64,000 nucleotides of DNA from DASYAN01 sp963727755. GTDB lineage: Bacteria; Chloroflexota; Ktedonobacteria; Ktedonobacterales; Ktedonobacteraceae. Of this stretch, positions 28,642 through 37,647 are shown piece after piece (position 1 is the first letter of the stretch; each line of letters begins with the position of its first letter). A program made the position numbers and the translations under genes. Under the pieces are notes generated by a model that was given only the letters and a program-made list of their open reading frames with translations, was not told where the DNA came from and ran no database searches. The stretch spans positions 124,001 through 188,000 of the forward strand of contig CAVSHN010000011.1 of assembly GCA_963727755.1 (NCBI GenBank). The letters are read 5' to 3'.

Positions 28642-30642
28642 ACCTGAGTAGTTACTCGGCTGTTGACCTCGTCAAGTATAGCTGGTTGTCGAGTATCTGT
28701 CCAGAGGAAATGTGCCCTTAAATTGTCCCTCTTTCCTCAGCTGGGTGTATGGGACTGTAGATGCTTATAGGCTGCTTCCAATCCTGCGTGCGCAATAATC
28801 GCCTGGGCGGCAGAGGGCACATTGTCATCTGTAAAGACCGTGGTGTTAGTAACGTGGTCGGTCCAACCGTTTGAGTTGTCCGTATAATTCCCATCGGCAG
28901 TCAGGCATTGCGGGTCAAAGGGGTTCGGGTTGCAATGGAGCCAGTGCAACCCAACATGCTCAACCACATTGTGGGTCACTGTCCAGCTTGTGGAACCCTG
29001 ATCCAGATAAATTCCGTGCTCGCTGCTGTTCGTGCAGAAATTGCCAGTGATAATCCCTTTGGGTTGCGGCCCGATATTGTAAATACAACCTCCATCTTTA
29101 AGCACCAACAAAACATGATGGACATAATTGTAACTGATTGTATTTTCTTGATTGATAGTGGGAAGGGTATCTAGCGAACTCCAACCCCAACCAATCGAGA
29201 TCCCTGTGTAAGGAACATAACTCACCTCGTTATGGGAAATGAGGGTATTTCTCACATATCCCAGGAAAAGGCCAACCCCTTCCTGGAATTCGACCGCAAC
29301 ATTGCTCACGTAGTTATTAAGAATTTTCGTGTAGCCGTCAATCTGATTGGAATTTTTGGGATTAGGAGTGTTCACCGTGCCGAATTGAAGACCATTCCCA
29401 GAGATGTCGGTGAAGACGTTGCCCGCAATGACATCATATTGACTGCCTCGAATTCATATTCAAGCCAGCAGTTCCCAGACGGGTAAAGGTATTGCCCAAA
29501 AACTGGACATAGCGTGCAGCATGTGCCTCAACTGCGCCTGACATTTCGACCACAGAACCTCCATAGGGTATGCCATTCCAGGTTTTACCGCCCGTTGGAG
29601 TCACAAAAGCGCCAGCATTCCAGTTCTGAACAGCCTCTAAGCTAGTAAACATCTGATTAGCCTGACTCATCGGCAACCCGTTGCTCCGGTTTATGTGGAG
29701 CCCAGTGTAGGCAAACGTCAAACCCTGAAAGATAAGATGCCGCACAGGAGCACTTGGTTTGCCATTGAGTGTAATCAAGGTTTGTGTATTTCCGGCCTCG
29801 ACATCGGCAGTCTTCAGATTTTCTCCAGGTCGAGGAATATAAGAAATTACATGATGCGTCGTGTCAATACTCCAGTCCCCAGGATTGGTCAGAAATTCAT
29901 AGGCGTTTTCCAGATCGCTGGGAAATGTCATCCATAGTTGCCAGTACCAGGAGGTGACCATCTGGAAACAGGGGTTATTCACGGTAATCGTTGTTTGTGT
30001 TGATGTTGCTGTTATACTGGTAACACCACACCGCGACTGTGTCCAGGTATGAGTGTAGACGAATTCAAGGTCTTTGGGAGAAAGCAGATTGGCTAGGGCT
30101 GTATTGGGAAGCACATAACCTGTATCAGTTTTTGTGGTACCCTCAGGTAGAGCACCTCCCCGAGCGCGATGAGCACGCACGCCGTTAATATAGAGTTGGC
30201 GGGTATTAAAACCAGTGGGGATAGATGCTTGCCAGATATTTTTGCTGCTATCATGCAGTTTCCATCCGATGATTTTTCTTCCTCCGCTGAGCACTGGTGA
30301 CTGGCCAGGGTAGGCTTTATAGATGATATTGTGGCCGTTGGTTCCCGAATCCTTTGGGCCAAACGTCAGCGATCGGGACAGGTGATAAGTTCCTCCGAGC
30401 AAGTAGACGACAATATCGCTGGTCATGCTAGTATTGATAGTCTCAACCATCTGGCGTGCATGGTCAAGTGTGGCAAACGGGTGGTTCCGGTCGGTGCCAC
30501 TATTGCGATCGGAGCCAGTTGGAGAAACGTAGTAGGTGATGGCTTGGGCTGCCTTGGTAGAAGTGAAGCAGGGCACAACGGTCACCAGCATGACAAATGT
30601 TGCTAGCCCCCATTGTCCAATTGTGAAAAGTGACCGTTGCAT
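28642..30642 (-). pseudogene. Secreted beta-helix protein, copy 2, frameshifted
   Basis: The coding part runs from 30642 to 28737; the start at 30642 is the ATG with AAAGGAT upstream, aligned with the copy at 32714. A signal peptide is followed by ITYYVSPTGSDRNSGTDRNH, then by LYINGVRAHRARGG and right-handed beta-helix repeats. The first frame ends at 29434 and the rest (TPNPKNSNQIDGYTKIL to HAGLEAAYKHLQSH) is in the next frame. At the break this copy reads CCTCGAATTCAT where the intact copy reads CCTCGATTCAT, one extra A near 29450. The protein resembles pectate-lyase-like or glycan-degrading beta-helix enzymes. Downstream bases 28642-28736 are included as its 3' spacer and hold no gene. Confidence 0.8.
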
Positions 30643-30812
30643 CACACAAATCCTTTCTGGAACAACCAACACTGTTTTCAAAACCACCGAGCAGGAGTCC
30701 CATCATCCCCTTTTATGGGATGGGGAGGAATGCGAGTCCGAATGCCAGGGCTTGGCAGCAATGTTCCGCAAACACAGAGATAATTGTCATATGTCGGACT
30801 ATCTTCTCAATA

Positions 30813-32714
30813 TCAACTACCTTGGGTGTTAGCTGTGTTATGGGACTGTAGATGCTTATAGGCTGCTTCCAATCCTGCGTGTGCAATAATCGCCTGGGCG
30901 GCAGAGGGCACATTGTCATCTGTAAAGACAGTGGTGTTAGTAACGTGCCCCCAGGTGTGCGAGTTGTCCGTATAATTCCCATCGGCGACATTCGTGTCCG
31001 GCGGATCAAAGGAGTTCGGGTTGGGATTGAACCAGTTCATCCCAACATGCTCAAACGCATTGTGGGTCACGGCCCAGCCTGTGGAACCCTGATCCAAATA
31101 AATGCCTTGCCAGTTGCTATTCGTGCAGAAATTGCCTGTGATGATCCCCTTAGGTTGCGGCCCAATATTGTAAATACAACCTCCATCAGCGCGTACCATC
31201 ATTACATGATGGACATAATTGTAACTGACTATGTTTCCGGTATCGGTAGAGGGGAGAGTATCTTTCGAACCCCAACCCCAACCAAGCGAGATCCCGGTGT
31301 AAGGGACATAACTCACCTCGTTATGGGAAATGAGGGTATTTCTCGTATACCCCAGGAAAAAGCCAACCCCTCCCTGGTATTCGACTGGAGCATTGTTCAG
31401 GTAGTTATTGGTAATCTTCGTGTAGCCGTCAATCTGATTGGGGCTTGTGGGGTTAGGAGTGCTCACGTCACCGAATTGAAGACCATTCCCGGAGATGTCG
31501 ATGAAGGCATTGCCGGTAATGACATCGTGTTGACTGCCTCGATTCATATTCAAGCCAGCCGCTCCCAGATGGGTAAAGATATTGTCCAAAAACTGGACAT
31601 AGCGTGCGGCATGTGCCTCAACTGCGCCTGGTGTTTCGACCGAATAACTTCCATAGGGCGTGTTATTCCAGGTCTTACCGCCCGATGGAGTCACAAAAGC
31701 GTCATTATTCCAGTTCTGAGCTGCCGCTACGCTAGTAAACATCAGATTAGCCTGACACGTTGCCATCCCTCGGCTCTGGCTTGGCTGGAGCCAGCCAGTG
31801 TAGGCAAATGTCAAACCCTGAAAGACAAGATGCTGCACAGGGGTACTTGGTTTGCCATTGAGTCTAATCAACGTCTGTGTGTTCCCAACCTCGACATCGG
31901 CAGTCTTCAGATTTTCTCCAGACCGAGGAATATAAGAAATCACATGATGCGTCGTATCAATACACCAGTCCCCGGGATTGGTCAGAAATTCATAGGCATT
32001 TTCCAGATAGCTGGGCAACGTCGCGCGTTGCCAGACCCAGGCGGTGATCATCTGAAAACAGGGGTTAACCATGGTGACCGTTGTTTGTGTGATACTGGCA
32101 ACATCACACCGCGACTGTACCCAGGACAGGTTGTAAACGAATTCAAGGTCTTTGGGAGAAAGCTGATTGGCTAGGGAGGTATTGGGAAGCGTATATCCCG
32201 TGGCAGTTTGTGTGCTGCCCCCAGGTAGAGCATTCCCCTGAGCACGATGAGCACGCATGCCGTTAATATAAAGTTGACGGGTATTAAAACCAGCAGGGAT
32301 AGGTGCCTGCCAGATATTTTTGCTGCTATCATGCAATTTCCACCCAGTGATTTTTTTTCCCCCGCTGAGCACTGGTGACTGGCCCGGGTAGGCTTTATAG
32401 ATGATATTGTGGCCGTTGGTTCCCGAATCCTTGGGGCCAAACGTCAGCGACTCGTGATACGTTCCTCTGAGTAAGTAGACAACAATATTGCTAGTCATCT
32501 TCCTATTGATGGTTGCAACCACTTGGCGTGCATGGTTAATCGTGGCGAAAGGGTGGTTCCTATCGGAGCCACTATTCCTATCGGAGCCAGTTGGAGAAAC
32601 ATAGTAGGTGATGGCCTGGGCTGCTCTGGTAGAAGTGAAGCAGGGCATAACAGAGACTAGCACGACATATGTTACCAGACCCAATCGTCCAATAGTGGAA
32701 AGCGATCGTCGCAT
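30813..32714 (-). CDS. Secreted right-handed beta-helix protein, copy 1
   Basis: 633 residues. An N-terminal Sec signal (LVTYVVLVSVMPCFTSTRAA) leads to ITYYVSPTGSDRNSG, a start typical of secreted parallel beta-helix enzymes, then LTFGPKDSGTNGHNI and YPGQSPVLSGGKKITGW. Later Asn-rich coils (HDVITGNAFIDISGNGLQFG, ISHNEVSYVPYTGIS, GIITGNFCTNSNWQGIYLD) mark the helix. It may be a polysaccharide lyase or hydrolase acting outside the cell; the substrate cannot be read from sequence. It lies directly upstream of a near-copy (30642-28737), an obvious tandem duplication. ATG follows AAAGGAT. Confidence 0.85.
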   Translation of the reverse strand: MRRSLSTIGRLGLVTYVVLVSVMPCFTSTRAAQAITYYVSPTGSDRNSGSDRNHPFATINHARQVVATINRKMTSNIVVYLLRGTYHESLTFGPKDSGTNGHNIIYKAYPGQSPVLSGGKKITGWKLHDSSKNIWQAPIPAGFNTRQLYINGMRAHRAQGNALPGGSTQTATGYTLPNTSLANQLSPKDLEFVYNLSWVQSRCDVASITQTTVTMVNPCFQMITAWVWQRATLPSYLENAYEFLTNPGDWCIDTTHHVISYIPRSGENLKTADVEVGNTQTLIRLNGKPSTPVQHLVFQGLTFAYTGWLQPSQSRGMATCQANLMFTSVAAAQNWNNDAFVTPSGGKTWNNTPYGSYSVETPGAVEAHAARYVQFLDNIFTHLGAAGLNMNRGSQHDVITGNAFIDISGNGLQFGDVSTPNPTSPNQIDGYTKITNNYLNNAPVEYQGGVGFFLGYTRNTLISHNEVSYVPYTGISLGWGWGSKDTLPSTDTGNIVSYNYVHHVMMVRADGGCIYNIGPQPKGIITGNFCTNSNWQGIYLDQGSTGWAVTHNAFEHVGMNWFNPNPNSFDPPDTNVADGNYTDNSHTWGHVTNTTVFTDDNVPSAAQAIIAHAGLEAAYKHLQSHNTANTQGS

Positions 32715-32948
32715 GATACAAATCCTTTGATGGAAGTTCTATTTGCCAATATGCAACCGAAGAGTCGTACTAGTAGAGATTCTACCTGGAGGGGCAGGGA
32801 AGAACAAGGGGGAGAGGGGGACAAATCAGAAATTTGATCCAGTGAACGTGATGGAATCCCGAGGCCTATTCGTTGAGCCCTGGATAGGCAGTTATGATCT
32901 TTGCAGTTTGTAGGAGTGAGTTTGTAGAGCAAGGGACATGTTCAAGAA

Positions 32949-32985
32949 AACTGTCCCTTTTTTCCTGCAAACTGTCCCTTTTTCC
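32949..32985 (-). repeat. Two copies of a GGGACA-type motif
   Basis: AACTGTCCCTTTTTTCC at 32949-32965 and AACTGTCCCTTTTTCC at 32970-32985. Related words occur at 28722-28736, 51320-51339 and 57883-57900 (consensus GGGGGAAANAGGGACAAT). The region 32715-33048 otherwise has no gene. Confidence 0.55.
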
Positions 32986-33048
32986 ACTTGAGAAACTCCT
33001 CAATGATTAGGCAGTCATGAGAAATATAATCACCTCCTCTCGGAAATC

Positions 33049-33084
33049 TAACCATTTTCCTGTACTGCGACGGAAAAATGGTTA
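33049..33084 (-). terminator. Inverted repeat after the leftward membrane protein gene
   Basis: TAACCATTTTCC (33049-33060) pairs with GGAAAAATGGTTA (33072-33084) with one bulge. It follows the stop of 33114-33851 on the minus strand. No T run follows, so termination is uncertain. Confidence 0.4.
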
Positions 33085-33113
33085 AAGCCTAAAGAGGGCC
33101 CTTCCTCATCATT

Positions 33114-33851
33114 TTACTGTTTGCCTCCTACAACATATGGTGAGAAACATGCTGGGCCAATGCCCCAAGAGCGCTTCCAACCTGGAATAGGGCACTCGTG
33201 CATGGGGCAACTACCATAGATGAGCCATTGGGACTTGCCAGTTAAAAGTACTTGGCAGTTTCCTGTAAGGTAGGTGGTGGGAGCATTAGGACGCTGGAAG
33301 AAAAAATCCATTTCGAAGGATACTACCTCTTTTGTTGTATATACATTGGCTGGATCATCTGGATCATAGCCACCATATTTTTTGTCTTTGTGGACGTGGA
33401 CAGAAAAGTGCTGGCCTTTTGGGTAAGTAGCATCTTTCCCATCAAAAGTTGTACATCTTATTAATGGACCTTGATTTTGCTGTTCAGCATCTTCTACTTC
33501 CTGTCGGAGTAGATCTGATGGATTTGTGCTATTTGGAAGGATATACTTCTGTGCCTGTGAATAATTATGGTGGACTAAAGCATTGCAATATCTAGCTACG
33601 ACATTTGCAGCTTGTGGAATGCTTCCCACAATTGTAGGTTGTGAGTTCTTGGCAAAGAGGCGAGAGCCTGACCAGACCGTTGCTGCTATTATGCTAAGAA
33701 TGAGGACTGAACCTATTGAAATGCCGATGATGTGTGGTCGAAGTCGCTGCGTGCCCCTTGTCTTCGTGCTTTGGATGTCAGAGAGGCCTCTGTTAACATC
33801 AGATGCTAATGTGTCTTGTTGATCATCTTGATCAAAGTTGTTGGTAGCCAT
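33114..33851 (-). CDS. Single-pass membrane protein with extracytoplasmic domain
   Basis: The start at 33851 (MATNNFDQDDQQD) is chosen because AAAAGGAG lies 10 bases upstream. The N-terminal 40 residues are acidic and cytoplasmic. A membrane segment (IIGISIGSVLILSIIAATVW) is followed by an external domain with NVVARYCNALVHHNYSQAQK, QVEDAEQQNQGPLIRC and a Cys-containing C-terminus (LTGNCQVLLTGKSQWLIYG, CPMHECPIPG). The pattern (TM, then helices on 'NYxxA..Y') resembles secreted NTF2-like or MCE-associated domains. Function unknown. Confidence 0.65.
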   Translation of the reverse strand: MATNNFDQDDQQDTLASDVNRGLSDIQSTKTRGTQRLRPHIIGISIGSVLILSIIAATVWSGSRLFAKNSQPTIVGSIPQAANVVARYCNALVHHNYSQAQKYILPNSTNPSDLLRQEVEDAEQQNQGPLIRCTTFDGKDATYPKGQHFSVHVHKDKKYGGYDPDDPANVYTTKEVVSFEMDFFFQRPNAPTTYLTGNCQVLLTGKSQWLIYGSCPMHECPIPGWKRSWGIGPACFSPYVVGGKQ

Positions 33852-34091
33852 AGTTTCCATACTCCTTTTACAGCTACAGTTGTACCGATGCGACAGGAAT
33901 TTCTGCCTTTTGCTTTTCTGACGCTCTTGGCTGAGAAAAAGTTCCCTTCGCAATCCATTCAGGAAAGCTCTTTGTAGAAAACAACCTTTGAAGACCGACC
34001 ATTGAGAAGAGATGGAAGCAGCTTAGCCTGCCGAGTTCACTTTTTGGCTTGCTGCGTGTATAATTATCTCAAAAATTGCAGGGAAAAAGAG

Positions 34092-34316
34092 ATGAAATGT
34101 ATTATTTGTGATATTGGAGAAACCGAGCCAGGGATGACAACAGTAACTCTTGAGAGAGATGGAACAATCATCGTTTGCAAAAACGTCCCTGCCGACGTCT
34201 GTCAAGTATGTGGTGAGGCATATACCGATCAGCAAGTTACGCGTCGCTTGCTTCAAATTGCCAACGAGGAAGCACAAAAAGGCCCCAGGGAAGAGTTTAT
34301 CCAGTATGTTGCATGA
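34092..34316 (+). CDS. YgiT-type zinc-finger (antitoxin-like) protein
   Basis: The ATG at 34092 follows GGGAAAAAGAG. The 74-residue protein has CIICDIGETEPG and CQVCGEAYT, two CxxC pairs forming the zinc finger of YgiT/MqsA N-terminal domains, which are often paired with DUF4258-type toxins. Here no such toxin is next to it: a membrane protein gene is upstream in the opposite direction and a broken XRE gene lies downstream in the opposite direction. It is therefore an orphan antitoxin-like protein. The typical TLERDGTIIVCKNVPADVC strand supports the family call. Confidence 0.75.
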   Translation: MKCIICDIGETEPGMTTVTLERDGTIIVCKNVPADVCQVCGEAYTDQQVTRRLLQIANEEAQKGPREEFIQYVA

Positions 34317-34358
34317 GTTCGTTTTTTTGCTCTTCCCTCTGCCCTTGGGCTGCTCTGC

Positions 34359-34693
34359 CTAGACCATAATCACTTGTTGGTAAGGCTCGCCCTCGTGATG
34401 ATCGCTGACCTGTATGGTTACTTTCCGTTCAAGCTGCTTGAGAAAGTTCAGTAACTTGTCTGTAGTGAAGCGGCTGAAGTGACCGTTCATCAAGTGTGAC
34501 ACGTCAGACTGTGCAATTCCGAAGACGCTGGCAATTTCTCGCTGCTTTAGCTTTTTATCTTCCAGAATTTTCGAACACAAAAAAGCCAATTTGCGATCGT
34601 GCGAGAAGTTCATCAGCATCTTCTATCCCTAAATCAGCAAGTATATTGCCTGAGCTTTTTTCGACTCCGATCTCATGATTTTTCTGTTTGCAT
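34359..34693 (-). pseudogene. XRE-family helix-turn-helix antitoxin-like gene, frameshifted
   Basis: The full frame would begin MQTENHEI..., then DADELLARSQIGF, then ILEDKKLKQREIASVFGIAQ, SDVSHLMNGHFSRFTTDKL. Relative to a second copy at 37817, this one has an extra A in the fifth codon (GAAAAATCATGA creates a stop) and another extra base in the TTCGAAAATTC stretch. The last 86 codons (from an internal ATG at 34619) stay open and keep the whole HTH (LKQREIASVFGIAQSDVSHL). It resembles HigA/XRE antitoxins that repress their own operon. No toxin is adjacent. Confidence 0.75.
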
Positions 34694-34780
34694 TTGCTAA
34701 CTCCTGTGCTTTTCTGTGGATATAGCATCGCATATTTCGCAATCCCACTTCAGAGAAGAGTCACCACAAGCCAAGCCTCA

Positions 34781-35164
34781 TTAAGCTGTCTTTAATGTAA
34801 AGTTGTTTAAATCAAGTACCGCCTTGCAACTTGTGAGCATATCAAGCCCTATGATTGCTTCTAGCTCAATGCCGTAGTCCATAGCTCCGACTTGAATATT
34901 AAAGCTTGTGACTGCTGTTGTATCTAAAGATACAGAGTCTATTATTTTTTCAATGACTGTCTCATAACCGCCAATTCCCTGAATTGAATTAATAATATCT
35001 GTCAGCTCTGGCCTCAATCCAAGCTCATTTGCAATCGCATTAGAAATAACTGTAGCTGCTGAACCGGTATCAACTAGAGCATTCTTTATTGTTACCTTTT
35101 TGTTTCCATGCGTAAGGGTAGCATCTGTATATATCAATCCGTCTTTAAATGTAATATTAGCCAT
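34781..35164 (-). CDS. Retropepsin-like aspartic protease
   Basis: Start at 35164 (MANITFKDGLIY) rather than the longer frame, because it overlaps the preceding stop as TAATG, a typical coupling. The 127-residue protein has the aspartyl protease motif ALVDTGSAATVIS and the hydrophobic-hydrophobic-Gly signature near EAIIGLDML. Such single-domain clan AA proteases act as dimers. It is translationally coupled to a small upstream gene of unknown function, a pair I believe recurs in Gram-positive bacteria. It is immediately downstream of the IsrB element. Confidence 0.8.
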   Translation of the reverse strand: MANITFKDGLIYTDATLTHGNKKVTIKNALVDTGSAATVISNAIANELGLRPELTDIINSIQGIGGYETVIEKIIDSVSLDTTAVTSFNIQVGAMDYGIELEAIIGLDMLTSCKAVLDLNNFTLKTA

Positions 35165-35421
35165 TATAAGCGTACCCCCATCCATTTTTTAACCCCAATA
35201 TCCAAGATTTCATGGGAAGTATGGTAAATATAGTACTCCCTTTCCTTGTGGAGCTTATGGAGTTCTATATATCTTTGGAATGCTCTTTCTCCATCTTCTC
35301 CAAAGCCTTCTAAGACATCCATTTTCTCTACTATTCTTTTGTCATTTTCATTTTTTGCTTGAATAGCTTCTATGAGCACCCATTGAGAAGAGTACACCCT
35401 TTTTACATCATTCCAATTCAT
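35164..35421 (-). CDS. Small charged protein paired with the retropepsin
   Basis: 85 residues, starting at the ATG at 35421 (MNWNDVKRVYSSQWVLIEAI). It is rich in Lys and Glu and helical, with YIELHKLHKEREYYIYHT. Its stop overlaps the protease start. The IsrB element ends within about ten bases upstream of this ATG, so the native promoter and ribosome site have probably been displaced. No recognisable function. Confidence 0.6.
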   Translation of the reverse strand: MNWNDVKRVYSSQWVLIEAIQAKNENDKRIVEKMDVLEGFGEDGERAFQRYIELHKLHKEREYYIYHTSHEILDIGVKKWMGVRL

Positions 35422-36578
35422 CAACGTCGGCCTGCGGAAATCCCTGCTTTTAAGCATGGGGAGGAAGCAGGCCCTCCTTTCAGTGTGGTTGGGACGGGGC
35501 CGCGTAGGCGGCGTGTGCTTGGCACACCGTTTTCCTTGCCCTTTTTCTTTGGTACGACTTTTGCGACTAACCAGGATCGGAATGCTACCCAAGTCAAGAT
35601 GCGACAATCCTTGACTTTCGCTCCCTGTGTAAGTCGTTTATTTGTGCGATAGGCGTGCAAGCTGATGGTTTGCTTCTTGCGGTCGAAGCCCCCAACAGTG
35701 CACAATCCATATTTAGGATGTTTAACGAGCGTTCCACGCTTCAAGCCAAGACTGCGCGTGGTGCCATAGGGCTTTCTTTCACCGCCTTTGGATGCTTCTA
35801 AACGATGGATCTGCCTTCGATGGAGTTGCGCCCCAACGATGTAGGACAGCCGTGTACAGGTTGGCTGCTCTGCGCCACTGACTGATGCAGCCATGATCCA
35901 GCTATCAACGGCATGTGAAGAGAAATCTTGCTTGGACTTGTTCTTCGTTTTCTTGAGCCCATGCTTCTCGCGCAATTCTTTGGTTTGGTATCCCTGGCGT
36001 AGATGCACGTTGAGTCCCATACGCTTTAGCAAATTATATAAATGCTCTTTGCCTACTTGGATGGGACTGAACATCCCGTTCCACTTCTTGCTATTTTTAC
36101 GCGTTTCTGCGCACACATCCTCTACCATCACATCTGTCAGTGGCAAGATGGTGAGCAGTTGCGCCATGATTCTCGCTTTGGCTTGCCAGCGACTACGGGT
36201 TGATGGTGGGATGCGCTTCTGGTTTGCGAGTCGGTTGTCGTTGCGTGCAGGTCTACGCCACTTGCGATATCTTCTGGCTCGTCGCATGTTTCGTCGTGCC
36301 TCAACCGTTTTCTTGACGTGATCAGGTGCTTCCACCATCAAGTTGAGAACCGTCTCTTTTCTGCCAGCGACGCTATAGCCCTCGAATTTGCTACCAGGAT
36401 CGACACTTGCAACAAGAGTCTGATTGTTTGGTTCCTGTGTGTATGTGAGCTGAATGTAGAACAAACCAAGCTTGTTCCGCTTTGGCTTGGCTTTGCCTTC
36501 CTTGAGCAAGAGACGCGCTTTTACAGGCTTGCATGGCATCAGTGGTATCCCGCGTGCATCAACAACTGGTATTCTCAC
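35421..36578 (-). CDS. isrB: IsrB-type RuvC nuclease, HNH-less IscB relative (RRXRR protein)
   Basis: The GTG at 36578 (MRIPVVDARGIPLMPC) is the likely start; AAGGAAA precedes it, giving 385 residues. An N-terminal PLMP domain (GIPLMPCKPVKARLLL) is followed by RuvC-I (VASVDPGSKFEG), an Arg-rich bridge helix (EARRNMRRARRYRKWRR), RuvC-II (DVMVEDVCAET) and RuvC-III (SSHAVDSWIMA). Between RuvC-II and III there is only about 60 residues and no HNH motif, the distinction of IsrB from IscB. IsrB proteins are omega-RNA-guided nickases in IS200/IS605-like elements, ancestral to Cas9. All RuvC acidic residues (Asp, Glu, His-Asp) appear intact. The frame overruns into the element's right end. Confidence 0.85.
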   Translation of the reverse strand: MRIPVVDARGIPLMPCKPVKARLLLKEGKAKPKRNKLGLFYIQLTYTQEPNNQTLVASVDPGSKFEGYSVAGRKETVLNLMVEAPDHVKKTVEARRNMRRARRYRKWRRPARNDNRLANQKRIPPSTRSRWQAKARIMAQLLTILPLTDVMVEDVCAETRKNSKKWNGMFSPIQVGKEHLYNLLKRMGLNVHLRQGYQTKELREKHGLKKTKNKSKQDFSSHAVDSWIMAASVSGAEQPTCTRLSYIVGAQLHRRQIHRLEASKGGERKPYGTTRSLGLKRGTLVKHPKYGLCTVGGFDRKKQTISLHAYRTNKRLTQGAKVKDCRILTWVAFRSWLVAKVVPKKKGKENGVPSTRRLRGPVPTTLKGGPASSPCLKAGISAGRR

Positions 36579-36921
36579 TGGCTTTCCTTTCTCTCCCTTG
36601 CGGGACGGGCTTTTTAGGAGAAAGCCCCGAAAACTCTTGCTCGAAGTCGAGCACACTAGGTCTAGGCCTAGGTGAAATGACCCTTCGTGGTTGCAGTACA
36701 GGCATAGGGATGATCCCGTCTGCTTCGGCGTGGCAGGAGGTGGTTTAGATTAGGGTGGCGTCCAAACGCTCTTTCGCTACTTTCCCTAGCACTTGAGCCT
36801 GGGATTTCGCTCTTTCTTAGCCCGTACCGCTGCTGCTCTCTCGCATGAGAGCCCACTAGACAGGAACTTACGTCGCGCTAGCCGTTTCGCAAGCCCCCGA
36901 CTTTAGTCGTGGGGTTCCTGA
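35425..36921 (-). mobile_element. IsrB insertion element
   Basis: Left end (minus strand) TCAGGAACCCC with a hairpin (CCCCACGACT, loop, AGTCGGGGG, 36894-36914) and right end with a hairpin (CCCATGCTT, loop, AAGCAGGG, 35442-35461) inside an outer CCTGC/GCAGG stem. It has no TnpA. Boundaries are estimated from hairpins and may be off by some bases. It is bounded by the 5' part of a kinase gene on its left end and by the small gene before the retropepsin on its right end. Confidence 0.7.
36579..36921 (-). ncRNA. Probable omega RNA (HEARO-type) of the IsrB element
   Basis: About 340 bases between the element's left end and the IsrB start, with many short stems: the end hairpin (36894-36914), GGCTTGCGAAACGGCTAGCG just inside, GCTCTCATGCGAGAGAGC near 36826-36849 and GTCTAGTGG. 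IscB/IsrB guide RNAs lie at this place, upstream of the nuclease gene, with the guide taken from bases just outside the left end. Here that would be the flank ending AATTGTG, within the truncated kinase gene. Confidence 0.6.
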
Positions 36922-37056
36922 CACAATTACCTCCTGAATTTGTGCTATCTCTTCGTTGATCATGCACGCTCCCGCCAGATAGACTTCACCCATGCCACCG
37001 CCTCGAAGGAAGCATGTTAAGCGGTAGTGACCAAGTTGCTCACCATCTAATCGCAT
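36922..37056 (-). pseudogene. Ser/Thr kinase gene, 5' stub cut by the IsrB element
   Basis: MRLDGEQLGHYRLTCFLRGG and GMGEVYLAG match the start and glycine-rich loop of the kinase at 39520 (MRLEGEQLGHYRLTHFIQSG). After some 45 codons the sequence enters the IsrB element and no more kinase sequence appears on its far side, so the rest was deleted or lost in the insertion event. Confidence 0.75.
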
Positions 37057-37342
37057 ATATCTTCTTTCCTACATAGAGATACTACTCAGCAAACCTTGAT
37101 GATTGGGAGTGCTTTTACTTTACTAGGTAGACAACGCCCATCCCTTCCTCCCTCACCTGATTTCCCTTGAATATGATACTCTTTGTAGCATATTGATGGT
37201 TATCTTGTCAAGAAGGGCAAATTCACAAATTCACAATTGCTGGCCACCCTAGTGACGAAATGAAACCAAAGACATTACATTCTTTCATAGTAGAACAAGC
37301 GCAAATGGATAAGAGCTACATACAAACTAGGAGAAAGAAACA

Positions 37343-37615
37343 ATGAGGTATCTTGTCATTATCGAAAGCGGTCCTGACTCCCGTGGTATCATGAGCTATA
37401 GCGCATTCTCTCCTGATGTACTTGGATGTGTTGCAACTGGGAGGACATGGGAGGAGGTTGAGCGACGTATGCACGAAGCATTACAATCGCATATCGAATG
37501 GATGTTCGAAGACGGTGATCCACTTCCAGAATCACATACGTCTGCCAATGATCCTAGTTTCGCCAATGATCCAACCCTGATTCAAACCTATATGGATGTT
37601 CTCGTCCCAGCCTAA
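37343..37615 (+). CDS. HicB-like antitoxin
   Basis: 90 residues starting MRYLVIIESGPDSRGIMSYS, with the HicB core FSPDVLGCVATGRTWEEVE and RMHEALQSHIE, a partial RNase H fold that normally binds and blocks the HicA toxin. AGGAGAAAG precedes the ATG. No HicA gene lies next to it, upstream or downstream, so it is an orphan. It converges on a broken XRE gene. Confidence 0.8.
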   Translation: MRYLVIIESGPDSRGIMSYSAFSPDVLGCVATGRTWEEVERRMHEALQSHIEWMFEDGDPLPESHTSANDPSFANDPTLIQTYMDVLVPA

Positions 37616-37647
37616 GCATCATCTCAAATGGTCGATGGCATCTTCCT

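Noticed and set aside
30852..32174. 440-residue plus-strand reading frame
   Set aside because: It is the reverse complement of the beta-helix gene at 30813-32714, which has a signal peptide and a paralogue; the antisense frame has no domain features.
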